From IMG/VR virus record IMGVR_UViG_3300009496_000089, positions 1 through 22,729 of that record: a stretch of DNA of 22,729 nucleotides; one strand, 5' to 3'. The notes below the pieces were generated by a model. That model was not told the origin of the DNA. It ran no database searches and saw only the letters and a program-made list of their open reading frames with translations. Position 1 is the first letter of the stretch, and every line of letters begins with the position of its first letter. Positions 12,709 through 20,182 of this stretch are shown here, in pieces. This DNA comes from a virus. A program made the position numbers and the translations under genes.

Positions 12709-12897
12709 TTATGTTCCTATCTGATTTCTTTTAACGCATATCCCCTGCATATCCAAGGGATAATACCCATCTTTTCCACCAGCCGTTATGGCTAATGATT
12801 CTCTATCTCGAAAGCAATCCATCATGTTATCGTATGTTCCAACTTGACTTGCTCCGACTTTACCGTTAATAATTACTATTAGTACTAACGTCCACAT
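12709..12897 (-). CDS. Small exported Cys-pair protein, 62 aa
   Basis: A short leader (MWTLVLIVIINGKVGAS) is followed by TYDNMMDCFRDRES (C28) and MQGICVKRN (C54), the same two-Cys layout as 9983, 11386 and 11566. The start is ATG 12897. The only Shine-Dalgarno sequence, GGAGG at ideal spacing (7 nt), lies inside the 3' acceptor strand of the tRNA that ends 4 nt before the ATG, so tRNA processing would remove it. Confidence 0.7.
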   Translation of the reverse strand: MWTLVLIVIINGKVGASQVGTYDNMMDCFRDRESLAITAGGKDGYYPLDMQGICVKRNQIGT

Positions 12898-12901
12898 ATT
12901 T

Positions 12902-12978
12902 TGGCCTCCACGGAAGGACTCGAACCCTCAACCTGCCGATTAGAAGTCGGCTGCTCTATCCAGTTGAGCTACGTAGAG
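12902..12978 (-). tRNA. tRNA-Arg (anticodon UCU)
   Basis: The 77-nt sequence folds as a full cloverleaf: acceptor CTCTACG/CGTGGAG (one G-T pair), D arm with AGCTCAACTGGATAGAGC, anticodon stem GCCGA/TCGGC around CTTCTAA with anticodon TCT, and T arm with GGTTCGAGTCC. CCA is encoded. It reads AGA codons, which AT-rich phages use more than many hosts. It lies inside the leftward polycistron. Confidence 0.97.
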
Positions 12979-13012
12979 AATTCAATTATCTTCTTGTTTA
13001 TTTTTATCAATC

Positions 13013-13363
13013 TCACCGGCGCATACTAGCGATATCTTTGGCATCCTCTTTGCGGTCTGCAAAGATTGGAACCATATTAGATTTATGCATAGTAGCAATT
13101 CCTATGAGCTGCCGCTCTCCGTTATATTCTTTGCGATCTATAGCGGGCCCGTGGCTACATATTTTATCAGAAGTCATACGAGGTCCAGTATCGTAATCTG
13201 GTAATTTATACCGGTAATCTGACTTCTTGTCTTTATCTATACCCATCTTTGCATAGAACTTTTCCATGTCAGCCTCTGCCTTTAACAGAGACTTTGATTT
13301 GTTTTTTGACTTACGGCGCTTACTGCCGTGAACTTGAACACCACGAATCATATGCATACTCAT
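13013..13363 (-). CDS. Conserved phage protein, 116 aa
   Basis: ATG 13363 overlaps the stop of the upstream 47-aa ORF (ATGA). The N-terminus is basic (GSKRRKSKNKSKSLLKAEAD), with the middle YRYKLPDYDTGPRMTSDKIC and the end LIGIATMHKSNMVPIFADRK, DIASMRR. The ATMHKSNxVPxF motif is one I recognise from conserved hypothetical proteins in many marine phages. The function is unknown. Confidence 0.8.
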   Translation of the reverse strand: MSMHMIRGVQVHGSKRRKSKNKSKSLLKAEADMEKFYAKMGIDKDKKSDYRYKLPDYDTGPRMTSDKICSHGPAIDRKEYNGERQLIGIATMHKSNMVPIFADRKEDAKDIASMRR

Positions 13364-13503
13364 TGCATAATACCTGATCGTACCATAGCTGCACCGCTTT
13401 GTGAAAACTGTCTATGGATTTCACGAGACTGCTGCCTTGTTAGGCATTCCCAAATCTGAACTTCTTGATTAGTCCAGCTTTCAATAACTTCTACATACCA
13501 CAT
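13360..13503 (-). CDS. Small protein, 47 aa
   Basis: ATG 13503 shares its A with the TAA of the upstream gene (TAATG), and the stop overlaps the next start (ATGA). It encodes MWYVEVIESWTNQEVQIWEC, then a helical basic part (LTRQQSREIHRQFSQSG). Tight coupling on both sides supports a real gene. It is probably cytoplasmic; no family is recognised. Confidence 0.7.
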   Translation of the reverse strand: MWYVEVIESWTNQEVQIWECLTRQQSREIHRQFSQSGAAMVRSGIMQ

Positions 13504-13904
13504 TATACATATTCCTCATATTCTACAATTTCACAAAGGTCTTTGACTAGCTGCCTACCATAGTCGGTAAACAAGATACCTTGCTCCCAAACAAAATGCT
13601 CTACGCTTTGAGAATGGAAGAACTTTTCTGAACTAGTCATCCAGAGAAGAGCGTTAGTACGATTGCCAGCGCCTAGCTCGATAACATCTTTGACACGAGC
13701 TTCAAATTTAGCAACAGCATTTTCTGCTTGCTGCTTCTCAAAGATAGTGTTAGCTTCTAGCTCTGCACAAAGCTCATCCCAATAAGCTTGTTTACGAGTA
13801 GGACCCATCATGTCCCAGTTATCCATGGCAGTACCACGAGGACGAAAACCATAAACATCTTTATGGAGATCTGAGAAACAATCGTCTGAATAAGTAAATG
13901 ACAT
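13503..13904 (-). CDS. Conserved phage protein, 133 aa
   Basis: ATG 13904 overlaps the upstream stop (TAATG). Its start, SDLHKDVYGFRPRG, and its end, VEHFVWEQGILFTDYGRQLV, are familiar from a widespread phage family of unknown function. The middle is a long charged helix (KQQAENAVAKFEARVKDVIE). It is probably an early cytoplasmic protein. It lies second in the 14182-14210 promoter unit. Confidence 0.82.
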   Translation of the reverse strand: MSFTYSDDCFSDLHKDVYGFRPRGTAMDNWDMMGPTRKQAYWDELCAELEANTIFEKQQAENAVAKFEARVKDVIELGAGNRTNALLWMTSSEKFFHSQSVEHFVWEQGILFTDYGRQLVKDLCEIVEYEEYV

Positions 13905-14158
13905 TATGCTACCTCATAACCAATTACAGTTTCTACGTATCCATTACCGTACTCATCGGCAATAGCCAATACGATCTGCTCACGTGGCGTGGTATCCATA
14001 TCATCAATCTTTGCTACAGCACCATCAATATCATCTGAATTAATCAAACGCTGTACTGATTCAAAATCGGACATATCATCTTCATAAAGACCACGTAGAT
14101 CTTTAGAAGCAGTCTGCATATATGAGTATGTTTGATCGATAAGTTTCTGTATAGACAT
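13904..14158 (-). CDS. Hypothetical acidic protein, 84 aa
   Basis: ATG 14158 is chosen because GAGGAG lies 6 nt upstream; the in-frame ATG at 14164 touches that site. The protein is acidic and helical (MSIQKLIDQTYSYMQTASKD, later DDIDGAVAKIDDMDTT), ending YGNGYVETVIGYEVA. It is the first gene after its promoter. The function is unknown. Confidence 0.75.
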   Translation of the reverse strand: MSIQKLIDQTYSYMQTASKDLRGLYEDDMSDFESVQRLINSDDIDGAVAKIDDMDTTPREQIVLAIADEYGNGYVETVIGYEVA

Positions 14159-14181
14159 GTTCATCTCCTCTTGATATATCC

Positions 14182-14210
14182 TTTATAACATATCTAAAAG
14201 GGAATGTACA
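14182..14210 (-). promoter_or_regulatory. Early-type promoter (TGTACA-17-TATAAA)
   Basis: TGTACA at 14210-14205, 17 bp, TATAAA at 14187-14182, with AATTAACTG upstream. It drives the 11566-14158 unit including the tRNA. Confidence 0.8.
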
Positions 14211-14260
14211 CAGTTAATTTAGTTTTTTGCGAAAATAGTTTTGTTACAGATCAATCACTT
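14205..14260 (-). repeat. 56-bp promoter-upstream module, copy 2
   Basis: It aligns without gaps to 6685-6740 (49 of 56 identical). The differences cluster at four adjacent bases (14246-14249) and three single sites. The minus-strand AAGTGA start of the module supplies the TGA stop of the upstream gene. Confidence 0.9.
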
Positions 14261-14446
14261 AGAATTTTTTTGTCCGAGTCCGATAAAGCTTCCACTTGCC
14301 GCATCTTCCACAGCATCCACTCGTAGTATCTTTCCGGTTCCGGATCGTTCTTTTGTGTGTTCATATCTTGTCCATCCTGTAGTATCTGTAATATGGTCGC
14401 ACGGATCATCTAGCTGCAGCATAAACCGCTCGCTTTCGTCGTCCAT
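14255..14446 (-). CDS. Hypothetical protein, 63 aa
   Basis: ATG 14446 to TGA 14255 encodes a polar protein (MDDESERFMLQLDDPCDHIT, then GWTRYEHTKERSGTGK). The ribosome binding site is weak (GGGAT). A late-type box lies 31 nt upstream of the start. It sits in the same direction between the SprT-like gene and the promoter module. Support is moderate: direction and placement fit, with no recognised family. Confidence 0.55.
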   Translation of the reverse strand: MDDESERFMLQLDDPCDHITDTTGWTRYEHTKERSGTGKILRVDAVEDAASGSFIGLGQKNSK

Positions 14447-14476
14447 ATATGAATCCCGTTGTTGTTAAACATACGG

Positions 14477-14893
14477 TTATTTATAAAAATTGTCATATAA
14501 AACGCGCTCTAATGCATGGGCTTCTATTTCCCATGGTTTTTGTTCATATTCCATATTCCATGGATATGCTTTTTTCTCATAGATTATACGATCGCCACAT
14601 GGTTGCGTCATCTTACGAGTAGCATATTGGTACACATGAACCATCTCGTGTAATATAGTGGCGATAATTTCTTTACGAGCTTGACTGCTGTCAATACGCA
14701 TCGTATACTCTCTGTCATCCTCGTCTAAAACATCACCGTGAATTCCTTCTTTTTCCCTAAGGTTTTTCACAAATTTTACAGTGATATCTATTTTTCTATA
14801 ACGTGGCATGAGCTGCTCTTTAGCAAACCATATAGCTAATTCGGATTCCTCACGAATTGCTTTTTTCACATGTCCAGTAAATTCAATAATCAT
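14477..14893 (-). CDS. SprT-like zinc metallopeptidase, 138 aa
   Basis: HEMVH (82-86) is an HExxH zinc site in a helix following a beta strand (IDITVKFVKNL), and a downstream helix WEIEAHALE (121-129) offers the third ligand. This is the compact SprT/minigluzincin-like layout. The region between holds aromatic and basic residues. Cellular SprT/SPRTN proteins include DNA-protein crosslink proteases; phage homologues have unknown targets. ATG 14893 is 6 nt downstream of the -10 box of its promoter (14900-14928), so the mRNA is nearly leaderless. Confidence 0.78.
   Translation of the reverse strand: MIIEFTGHVKKAIREESELAIWFAKEQLMPRYRKIDITVKFVKNLREKEGIHGDVLDEDDREYTMRIDSSQARKEIIATILHEMVHVYQYATRKMTQPCGDRIIYEKKAYPWNMEYEQKPWEIEAHALERVLYDNFYK
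14478..14485 (-). promoter_or_regulatory. Late promoter box TATAAATA overlapping a stop codon
   Basis: An exact TATAAATA on the minus strand overlaps the TAA of the SprT-like gene and precedes the 63-aa ORF by about 30 nt. It is the same arrangement as at 3275-3282. Confidence 0.5.
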
Positions 14894-14899
14894 ACAAGC

Positions 14900-14928
14900 A
14901 CTCTAACATAAAACAAATCAAATGTACA
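14900..14928 (-). promoter_or_regulatory. Early-type promoter (TGTACA-17-TAGAGT)
   Basis: TGTACA at 14928-14923, 17 bp, TAGAGT at 14905-14900, with TTTAACTG upstream. The expected start site is within a few bases of the SprT-like ATG at 14893. Confidence 0.75.
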
Positions 14929-14937
14929 CAGTTAAAT

Positions 14938-15549
14938 TCATTTTTTATTAATAGCACCAGTACGAACTTCAACATTTTTTGGAAGATTTACTTTAGCAGC
15001 GCCGTGCTTATGATAGACAACAAACTGAGTATTAGGAAATTGTCTAAACAAACCTTCCCAAATAGGCCTCCAGTTTTGAGCTAATCTATGCGTATTAAAT
15101 GCATCACGATTTGAATTAAGCACAAAGTCTGTAGTACTAATAAGATTGAAGTCAAAGATAGAATCGAAGCCGTACATATGGACTTCATCACAGTTTAGTT
15201 TGTTAGAAACGTAGTGCGTACACATGTGACCACAATTAAAATCTGTATAGTTAGCAACATATGGTGGTAGCTCTGTATAAAACTCTTTAATATGTCGAGC
15301 AAACCTCATATAAAAGTTTGGTTTCATTTCCATATATTTTTTAGGACGTGCACCCATAACCCAATCATATGCACGCAAGTCTACACTACCTTCATCCATA
15401 GCTCGACACATTTTAAAATCAACGATAGCTGTAGCATATACGTTGCTAACTTCCATAGGTGGAAGATTACACGTCATAATGATACCTTTAGCCGGCTTAT
15501 AAAACCGAAAGCTATCTCCATTTCCAATAATATGTGCTACTTTAGACAT
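14938..15549 (-). CDS. DUF115/sialyltransferase-fold-like protein, 203 aa
   Basis: The N-terminus VAHIIGNGDSFRFYKP is a nucleotide-binding-like strand-GNG-turn, followed by MTCNLPP, AIVDFKMCRAM, a central NCGHMCTHYVSNKL and VHMYGFDSIFDF, and a C-terminal FVVYHKHG. The order (GNG..S, N, D, SGH-like helix, YGFD) is that of the DUF115/GT42-like fold, which includes flagellin glycosyl transfer accessory proteins and sialyltransferases. The assignment is by pattern only. It is the last gene of the glycan operon and overlaps the upstream glycosyltransferase by 8 nt. It probably transfers or assembles a surface sugar. Confidence 0.6.
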   Translation of the reverse strand: MSKVAHIIGNGDSFRFYKPAKGIIMTCNLPPMEVSNVYATAIVDFKMCRAMDEGSVDLRAYDWVMGARPKKYMEMKPNFYMRFARHIKEFYTELPPYVANYTDFNCGHMCTHYVSNKLNCDEVHMYGFDSIFDFNLISTTDFVLNSNRDAFNTHRLAQNWRPIWEGLFRQFPNTQFVVYHKHGAAKVNLPKNVEVRTGAINKK

Positions 15550-16198
15550 TATTCATCATACTCCGAATTTTTTCTTTGCCTTTATTGCCAGTCCAATGAT
15601 TAATTAAAATTTTCTTTGGAGCGGTTTTGTCAATATGATCAAGACGTAAAACATTATATGAATGCGATAGATCTACAATATTAACAGCCTTTTGCAAAGG
15701 ATCTAACATTTCATGTAGCGTTTCTTGATCGCCGCGGCTAGGTCTGTCATAACATTGTTGAGCCCAAGCTTTTAGAATCTGTGGTTTACCTTTAAACGCT
15801 ACTACACCTGAATTATACATTTCAGAATTACCACGCTTTGTCCAAGGCTTGTCTACAACCATATGTAATTTTTCAGGTAATAGATTATCAAATATTCCTG
15901 AAATATCTCCTAGCACTTCGCAATCAGTATCTAGCCAGCACGTCTCTCTATACGGAGAGTTAAGCATTGCTCCTGGTTTATAAAGCCATGTCGGTACATT
16001 GCGTGGTGTTTCAAGTCTTCCAATTGAATGCACTCTAGTCTCAAGATGGTTTAGCATCTTGTCTGACATACCAAAATCTACTACCGTAATAGGAATAGTA
16101 TTATGTTTTTGATAGTTATCAAGCATCCATGGCAGCATCCATTCAGTGTTGGTATCACTACCTGTCATGAAGGCTCGTGTAAGATCCGTATTAAACAT
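15542..16198 (-). CDS. GT8-like glycosyltransferase, 218 aa
   Basis: CWLDTDCEVLGDIS holds the DxD metal and sugar-nucleotide site (D90, D92). MYNSGVVAFKG and GDQETLHEML follow in the usual GT8/GT-A order, and HWTGNKGKEKI near the end gives the C-terminal His-containing metal site. ATG 16198 overlaps the upstream gene by 8 nt. It probably adds a hexose from a UDP- or other NDP-sugar in the cytoplasm. The acceptor is unknown. Confidence 0.82.
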   Translation of the reverse strand: MFNTDLTRAFMTGSDTNTEWMLPWMLDNYQKHNTIPITVVDFGMSDKMLNHLETRVHSIGRLETPRNVPTWLYKPGAMLNSPYRETCWLDTDCEVLGDISGIFDNLLPEKLHMVVDKPWTKRGNSEMYNSGVVAFKGKPQILKAWAQQCYDRPSRGDQETLHEMLDPLQKAVNIVDLSHSYNVLRLDHIDKTAPKKILINHWTGNKGKEKIRSMMNNV

Positions 16199-16835
16199 CT
16201 ATAATTTCTACCTTATTATGTTTTGCTGTACATCCGCGTTCACTTTGAATAGTAGTAAAACTGTCTTTAGCTTCAACTGGCCATGGGAAATATTCTTCTA
16301 AGAATGGAAAGGTATTTCTATTCAAGAACACATCAGTAGGTCTAGCTTCCATACGAGCCTGATCAATAAACAATTGTGCTGCTGCTGGCTTTACCCGATA
16401 CGCGTGAGCGCCAGGAAAATAAGGCTTAGAAGTAAGACTATTAACACCCAAGCTATTTGGCGTATGGTACTTTCCGTATGAAGGCATTCCTAAAGATACG
16501 GCACCTTTATAATTAATTAAAGTAGGAATAGTATTGACACATACCGCATCATGTTCAAAGATTGTGATTTCCTGATTAGTTTCTACCGAATGTTTCCATA
16601 GTCTGTAATGAGAAATAAACGCAGCAATGCAATTTGAAGTTCTAGAATAAACCTCATTCATTTCGACTATATTAATCTTTTCAGATTTAATAATTTTATA
16701 GAGGTCGTCGTTTGGAGTAGTAGCTTTAAACTTTTCGATCTCAAGCTTGCCAATTGATCGTCCAGATTTAATGCATCGTTCAGCCACAGACTGAGACTTT
16801 TCATTATCAAATATGGTAATCACATAGTGTTTCAT
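16191..16835 (-). CDS. GT25-like glycosyltransferase, 214 aa
   Basis: AFISHYRLWKHSVETNQEIT and IFEHDAVCVNTIP match the GT25 (LPS/LOS beta-galactosyltransferase-like) core, where the E-x-D motif (EHD here) is the metal site. AHAYRVKPAAAQLFIDQAR and PTDVFLN follow as in the family. It is a paralogue of the preceding gene (16832-17533), sharing the SHYxLWxxxV and EHDAV segments. ATG 16835 overlaps the upstream stop (ATGA). Confidence 0.82.
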   Translation of the reverse strand: MKHYVITIFDNEKSQSVAERCIKSGRSIGKLEIEKFKATTPNDDLYKIIKSEKINIVEMNEVYSRTSNCIAAFISHYRLWKHSVETNQEITIFEHDAVCVNTIPTLINYKGAVSLGMPSYGKYHTPNSLGVNSLTSKPYFPGAHAYRVKPAAAQLFIDQARMEARPTDVFLNRNTFPFLEEYFPWPVEAKDSFTTIQSERGCTAKHNKVEIIDV

Positions 16836-17533
16836 AAAGTAGTTGTCGAGGGAGTACCCTGCACCTTTGTATAATATTTCTTAGTGACACCTAGAAAGTT
16901 CATTTTAAAGTTTTGATAACAAAGCAAGGCATCGTTAGGCCATGCTCCGATTCTCTTTACAGTCTCAATAACTTCTTTTGCTGCCCATGGTTTAATTATA
17001 TATGCAGAGTTTCCGGCCAAACCTTGAGGGATTAAAGCCGTATCAATTCGAGGAACTGGCTGAATATGATATTTGCTTTCTTGTATCATGTTATGATATA
17101 TAATAGACTTTCTTGTTGCACCACGTGGATCATTAATACCGATTACGCCATAGTTATTGTTGTCCATTATATCATAGTCTAACTTACTTGTAAACACTGC
17201 ATCGTGTTCTAAAACTAAAATATTTTCTTGCAGTTTTACACACTCTTCCCATAGTTTGTAATGACTTAAAAAACAAGCTATACGCTTTCTAGGATCAGCT
17301 GTGCGATACGGAGATAAAGTGCATCCAGAAACCATATCAATTTTAGGCTGATGCCATGGATATGACCATTTAAGATTTGCTTCGCTAAAGCAAGTATCAG
17401 CATTTTCTGCTCTTACCGCTTTAAACGGTACAATTACAAAATCGTTTCCGACGAGGTGCGACGAGCGAATCAACTCAGCGGTCGCAGCTTCAGACACGGT
17501 GTGTCCTCCTAATGTAATTGCATATGCTTTCAT
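16832..17533 (-). CDS. GT25-like glycosyltransferase, 233 aa
   Basis: CFLSHYKLWEECVKLQENIL and VLEHDAVFTSKLD carry the GT25 core; GNSAYIIKPWAAKEVIETV and WPNDALLCYQNF correspond to the C-terminal part. The tandem pair with the next gene suggests duplication and divergence, giving two linkages. ATG 17533 overlaps the methyltransferase stop (ATGA), and the stop overlaps the next start in the same way. Confidence 0.82.
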   Translation of the reverse strand: MKAYAITLGGHTVSEAATAELIRSSHLVGNDFVIVPFKAVRAENADTCFSEANLKWSYPWHQPKIDMVSGCTLSPYRTADPRKRIACFLSHYKLWEECVKLQENILVLEHDAVFTSKLDYDIMDNNNYGVIGINDPRGATRKSIIYHNMIQESKYHIQPVPRIDTALIPQGLAGNSAYIIKPWAAKEVIETVKRIGAWPNDALLCYQNFKMNFLGVTKKYYTKVQGTPSTTTL

Positions 17534-18150
17534 TTTACTAACTCGATAATATAGCTATCAGGTTGACCGGTTAACTTACGGTTATCGTGTCTAGTAATAG
17601 TCATGCCAGACTCTTCTATTTCTTTTAGAAACATATTATTATCTAAAGCGTTATAGCGATCAGGATGACGACGTAACCATGGATGCTCTAATTCTTTCAT
17701 AGTCATAGACTCAAGTGGAAATACATCTTCGATAAAGAAATGACCATCTTCTTTTAGAAACTTAGAAAGATAACGGAACGTCAACATATTAGCTTTAGGC
17801 GTATGCAAACCATCATCGATAATTACATCAAACTTAATATTGCCAAACTTTTCGATAAGCTGTCGACTTACTGATGGCTCAATGCTGCTGGCTTTAAGAT
17901 AATCAGTACGATCTTTTTGATAGCAAGGTAGATCTTCAGCCCGAGTACGTACGAAGATATCAATTCCATACAAGTTTGCTTTTGGCAAAAACTCATGAAA
18001 TGCTTCAGTGCTATGTCCGTTAAATACTCCTATTTCTAAAATGTTAATTTCTTCATCTTTATATTTTTCTAAGACAGGTTCGTAAACTCTGTCATACTTG
18101 TGTTTTCTAGTTTTGTCACATCCATAAGCGTCAAATAATTTACCTAGCAT
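17530..18150 (-). CDS. SAM-dependent methyltransferase, 206 aa
   Basis: ATG 18150 is preferred (AAAGGA 6 nt upstream) over TTG 18156. LFDAYGCDKTRKHKYDRVYE is followed by the class I SAM-binding motif INILEIGVFNGHSTEAF, then LYGIDIFV (acidic residue for the ribose), FDVIIDDGLHT (motif IV) and HFFIEDVFPLES. It resembles sugar O-methyltransferases of the MycE/TylF or Methyltransf_24 type, where DDGxH helps bind metal. Within a glycosyltransferase operon a sugar methyl-capping role is the best inference. Confidence 0.82.
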   Translation of the reverse strand: MLGKLFDAYGCDKTRKHKYDRVYEPVLEKYKDEEINILEIGVFNGHSTEAFHEFLPKANLYGIDIFVRTRAEDLPCYQKDRTDYLKASSIEPSVSRQLIEKFGNIKFDVIIDDGLHTPKANMLTFRYLSKFLKEDGHFFIEDVFPLESMTMKELEHPWLRRHPDRYNALDNNMFLKEIEESGMTITRHDNRKLTGQPDSYIIELVK

Positions 18151-18709
18151 TGCCAATCCTTTTAATTAATGTATATCCAACATTTTCCTGATAATATTCT
18201 ACTAATGCCCAATCAGTATAATTTTTTTTCACAAACTCATCTATAACATCTTGTAATTTTTTGACAGCAAATGTGTCGTGAAATAATATATATTTGTTTA
18301 CTTTTTGGGGATGTATTTCTAATTCTTTACGCAAATGAGCTGGCTTGTGATTTGAATCTATTAAAAGAAAATCAACAAACGGCCTGTCTTCGATAATCAA
18401 ATTTGTTGAACTGTCTACAATTAACTTATAATTGTATTTTTTAAATAAAGATTCATATTCCATAAATGGTTTAGGATGCGTATCGATAAGTTCTAAATAT
18501 TCATAACCGGCTAAGGCTGCCGCTGCAGCCGTCGCTCCTTGCATAACACCTAACTCACGATACGACTTACAGTCTTTTGCTTTGTCTCTAATTATATTAT
18601 GATGAGCAACGTACTCATCGCCATGAGCCTCTGTTTGACGTTCTACAAGTGCATTGTAAAAATGTTCTAGGTCGGTAAACGTTTTAACTGGGGCTTCTAG
18701 ACGAATCAT
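18140..18709 (-). CDS. Methyltransferase-fold protein, 189 aa
   Basis: ATG 18709 overlaps the sulfotransferase stop (ATGA). SYRELGVMQGATAAAAALAG holds the SAM-binding strand-loop-helix, ELIDTHPK follows, DFLLIDSNHKPAHLRKELE has the acidic/His motif, and KYILFHDTFA completes the fold. It is a second, divergent relative of the downstream methyltransferase. The glycine-rich loop is ELGVMQGAT, a little unusual but compatible with activity. It overlaps the next gene by 11 nt. Confidence 0.7.
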   Translation of the reverse strand: MIRLEAPVKTFTDLEHFYNALVERQTEAHGDEYVAHHNIIRDKAKDCKSYRELGVMQGATAAAAALAGYEYLELIDTHPKPFMEYESLFKKYNYKLIVDSSTNLIIEDRPFVDFLLIDSNHKPAHLRKELEIHPQKVNKYILFHDTFAVKKLQDVIDEFVKKNYTDWALVEYYQENVGYTLIKRIGNAR

Positions 18710-19395
18710 CTTAGCGCCCAAACATTTTTTGTTGCTCCTGTATCAAAGTCGAATCCCCACATATCGATATCTTTTGCATACCAGTCAGCAATGATTTGTT
18801 TAGTCTTATCAGTGTACATATCCATGTACGTACCTTTATTTAAGGCTGTAACATTTCTTGCGCGCGACATTGTAGGAATATTGAAGTATGATATAAGATC
18901 TTCATTTAAATTTTCAAAGCGGATCATATCGCATTTAAGATTACCTTGTTCATCTGTTACATGATCTACTGCAGGATACCATCCACGCACGGCGCGATGC
19001 CACATAAACGGATGGTTACCCCAATTGTGACGTTCCTCTAAAAAGGCATCAAAGCTAGAAACGTCTGCATATGATGCTGGACTTTTCTTTTCAACTTCGA
19101 TAACTTTTTTCGCGAAAAAGTAACGACTAACGACACGATCCCAAGGGTTCCTAACAACAGCAAAAGCACCAAATCTGCTTGTGTATGTTGGATTAAGGTC
19201 TCGCCAGCGTGCATGCTCAATTCCATGATGATCTCCTGTCATGGCCATAGTGTCTAAAAGCTCTTGAGTATATTCTCGGCTTTTGTGTGTTTGTGCTCCA
19301 TTAACCATAATCTTATCTTTTAAGAATGGACTATGGCGAATTGTCATTCCAGCATTTTTTGGAATGTGCACAAAAATCTTTTTATCAATCAACAT
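18706..19395 (-). CDS. Sulfotransferase (Sulfotransfer_2-like), 229 aa
   Basis: KIFVHIPKNAGMTIRHSPFL is the 5'-phosphosulfate loop of carbohydrate sulfotransferases (IPKNAG, S/T), and FAVVRNPWDRVVSRYFFAK is the 3'-phosphate site (RNPxxRxxSxY). The C-terminal DKTKQIIADWYAKDIDMWGF is typical of the family. It would transfer sulfate from PAPS to a sugar hydroxyl. No PAPS synthesis genes are in the window, so donor supply from the host is assumed. It overlaps the upstream glycosyltransferase by 11 nt and the downstream gene by 4 nt. Confidence 0.92.
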   Translation of the reverse strand: MLIDKKIFVHIPKNAGMTIRHSPFLKDKIMVNGAQTHKSREYTQELLDTMAMTGDHHGIEHARWRDLNPTYTSRFGAFAVVRNPWDRVVSRYFFAKKVIEVEKKSPASYADVSSFDAFLEERHNWGNHPFMWHRAVRGWYPAVDHVTDEQGNLKCDMIRFENLNEDLISYFNIPTMSRARNVTALNKGTYMDMYTDKTKQIIADWYAKDIDMWGFDFDTGATKNVWALR

Positions 19396-20182
19396 ATGTC
19401 ATAAGCTCCTCTACGTTTTCGCCACGATTAGGAAGCTTATCTTTTAGAAAGAAGTGTACGAAATTACATTCTTTAACACGGCCTGCATCAATTCCAGTAA
19501 ATAAACCATTCCAATGGAATGTCAGGTTCTTTACGTTCATCCCGCTTTCTTTTACAAAGACATTGAGAAGGGTTTGATCGGTCGACCATTTCCAATTACC
19601 CATTCCATCGATAAAGGCTTTGAACTCAGGGCGCATTAAAAACTGTTGAGGTGTTTGGCCTTTAAGGTATTTTTGAAAACCTTTATTTAGAACCATCATG
19701 CCCATATTATAAAAGTCTGCTCCAGCTCCGCTAGGATGTTTCCAATCAAATAGTTGATTAATTGGCGTCATACCATATTGCATACGAGAGTAGTTAGCAA
19801 TCTTACGTAAATACTGCGAGGTGACTGGCATGTCACGTTCTAGTACTCCACCAAAATCATACTCTTCTGGTACCTTATCAAAAATATTAGGAGCTCCTGG
19901 ACGAATCCAAATATCAGCATCGATAATAGCAACTTGATCATTGGTCTTCAAATACGTAAAGGCGTTTTCCTTCTCAAATATTGGAAGGAAACCACCATGT
20001 TTTTCATACGACTCTTTACTACGATTAGTAGCAAATACGTCCGGCTTAATTCGAAGGATAGGTTGTTTCTGAACCACGTGTTCAATATTGTGTTCCTTAC
20101 AATATTGTTTTACAGATTCAATACAGTGATCATAAAGCCTAGAGCGTTTTCCTACATAGACTTGATAGATTACTCTTTTCAT
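19385..20182 (-). CDS. GT8-like glycosyltransferase, 265 aa
   Basis: VAIIDADIWIRPGAP holds the DxD site (D88, D90); ADFYNMGMMVLNKG, STDQTLLNVFV and LTFHWNGLF are in GT8 order. ATG 20182 lies inside the end of the upstream 82-aa ORF (44-nt overlap), with AAAGAG upstream. It probably acts early in building the glycan that the following genes sulfate and methylate. Confidence 0.82.
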   Translation of the reverse strand: MKRVIYQVYVGKRSRLYDHCIESVKQYCKEHNIEHVVQKQPILRIKPDVFATNRSKESYEKHGGFLPIFEKENAFTYLKTNDQVAIIDADIWIRPGAPNIFDKVPEEYDFGGVLERDMPVTSQYLRKIANYSRMQYGMTPINQLFDWKHPSGAGADFYNMGMMVLNKGFQKYLKGQTPQQFLMRPEFKAFIDGMGNWKWSTDQTLLNVFVKESGMNVKNLTFHWNGLFTGIDAGRVKECNFVHFFLKDKLPNRGENVEELMTYVD

